6,699 nucleotides of DNA from Pseudomonas sp. (GTDB lineage Bacteria; Pseudomonadota; Gammaproteobacteria; Pseudomonadales; Pseudomonadaceae): the NCBI GenBank assembly GCA_029240955.1, contig JARDZH010000400.1, forward strand, positions 1 through 6,699, in the 5' to 3' direction. Numbering within the stretch: position 1 is the stretch's first letter; each line of letters opens with the position of its first letter. Positions 6,331-6,699 of the stretch are shown piece after piece. Position numbers and translations under genes: made by a program. The notes below the pieces were generated by a model, which was not told where the DNA came from, made no database searches, and was given only the letters and a program-made list of their open reading frames with translations.

Positions 6331-6410
6331 TGTAGGAGCGCGTTTACCCGCGACGAACGATAGCGCGGTGAATCTGACAGACCGCGACGAACGCTAACGC
6401 GGTCGATCTG
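6331..6410. repeat. Incomplete REPIN, left half only
   Basis: A left REP arm (TGTAGGAGCGCGTTTACC to CGCGA at 6353) is followed by the usual GAACGATAGCGCGGT spacer. No right arm follows. Instead the spacer motif GCGACGAACG recurs 34 bases later at 6384 with CGCTAACGCGGT, a short internal duplication or deletion scar. The hopJ-like gene ends directly beyond it. Confidence 0.65.
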
Positions 6411-6412
6411 GC

Positions 6413-6699
6413 CTACGTCCCGGCGCGCTTGAGCGCCAGAGTGTCGAACTTCACGCCGGCCAGTCCATGGGCGATCAGGGCGCGGATGTTGGCGTGATCG
6501 GTGCCTTCAGGCGTGGCCTGCACCGACCGGTAATGCTCGCCGAACGCCAGAAGCGCTTCCTCATCGGTCAGACCTTCGAGCAACGCCATGCTCAACGTCT
6601 TGCACGAACCCTCGTTCTGGCCTGCAGCGTTCTGCACGTCGCCGTTGGTGAATGCCTGAGGCGTGTAGTCGTACGCTTCTTCGATGAAGGCCAGCGTAT
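6413..6699 (-). CDS. HopJ-family protein, N-terminus cut by window edge
   Basis: The minus-strand frame is open from the right edge to a TAG at 6415-6413 and gives 94 residues. The family is about 110 residues long, so roughly 15-20 are missing. An internal GTG at 6637 is not the start, because clear family sequence (LAFIEEAYDYTPQAFTNGD) continues upstream of it. Diagnostic stretches are YDYTPQAFTNGD, NAAGQNEGSCK, LLAFGEHYRSV and TDHANIRALIAHGLAGVKF. It is small, soluble and lacks a signal peptide. The name comes from a candidate type III effector of P. syringae (HopPmaJ). The family is also widespread in non-pathogenic gammaproteobacteria, so a housekeeping role is likelier than an effector role. 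The gene converges on trxB across the REPIN array; its promoter lies outside the window. Confidence 0.92.
   Translation of the reverse strand, partial: TLAFIEEAYDYTPQAFTNGDVQNAAGQNEGSCKTLSMALLEGLTDEEALLAFGEHYRSVQATPEGTDHANIRALIAHGLAGVKFDTLALKRAGT

Overview
The window looks like a GC-rich Pseudomonas chromosome, most likely from the P. syringae or P. fluorescens groups. The evidence is a thioredoxin reductase and a CysZ sulfate permease read divergently, a HopJ-family gene beyond trxB, and an array of GTAGGAGC/GTGGGAGG-type REP doublets. The genus call is firm; the species call is inference. No replicon origin, RNA gene, CRISPR array, integrase or transposase was seen.

Layout. Positions 1-1004 (minus) hold most of a GT4 glycosyltransferase that runs off the left edge. 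Positions 1005-1326 are an intergenic region with a possible promoter and an inverted repeat. Positions 1327-1746 (plus) encode a small secreted FlhE-like protein. It converges on a two-gene operon of unknown function (2714-1788, minus), and both sides share one perfect 16-bp bidirectional terminator. Upstream of that operon lies a duplicated bipartite TGTAGGA element. Positions 3038-3628 (plus) encode a five-helix membrane protein with a GTG start. cysZ (4511-3750, minus) follows, with a 43-bp tandem duplication across its stop codon. A 472-bp divergent intergenic region leads to trxB (4984-5946, plus); it carries a nested, attenuator-like hairpin just before trxB. After the trxB terminator comes an array of three REPIN-like units plus a partial one (6015-6410). 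The window ends in a convergent HopJ-family gene that is cut at the right edge.

How the parts relate. The glycosyltransferase, cysZ, trxB and hopJ look like conserved housekeeping genes: envelope glycoconjugate, sulfate uptake for cysteine, and thiol redox. CysZ and TrxB are linked through sulfur and thiol metabolism and share a divergent regulatory region. The genes in between, from about 1100 to 3640, are visibly more AT-rich in their non-coding parts. They encode small, poorly recognised products in alternating orientations, as expected of a variable accessory segment set between core genes. The most novel material is the unknown gene pair with its duplicated upstream element, the orphan FlhE-like gene, and the hairpin ahead of trxB.
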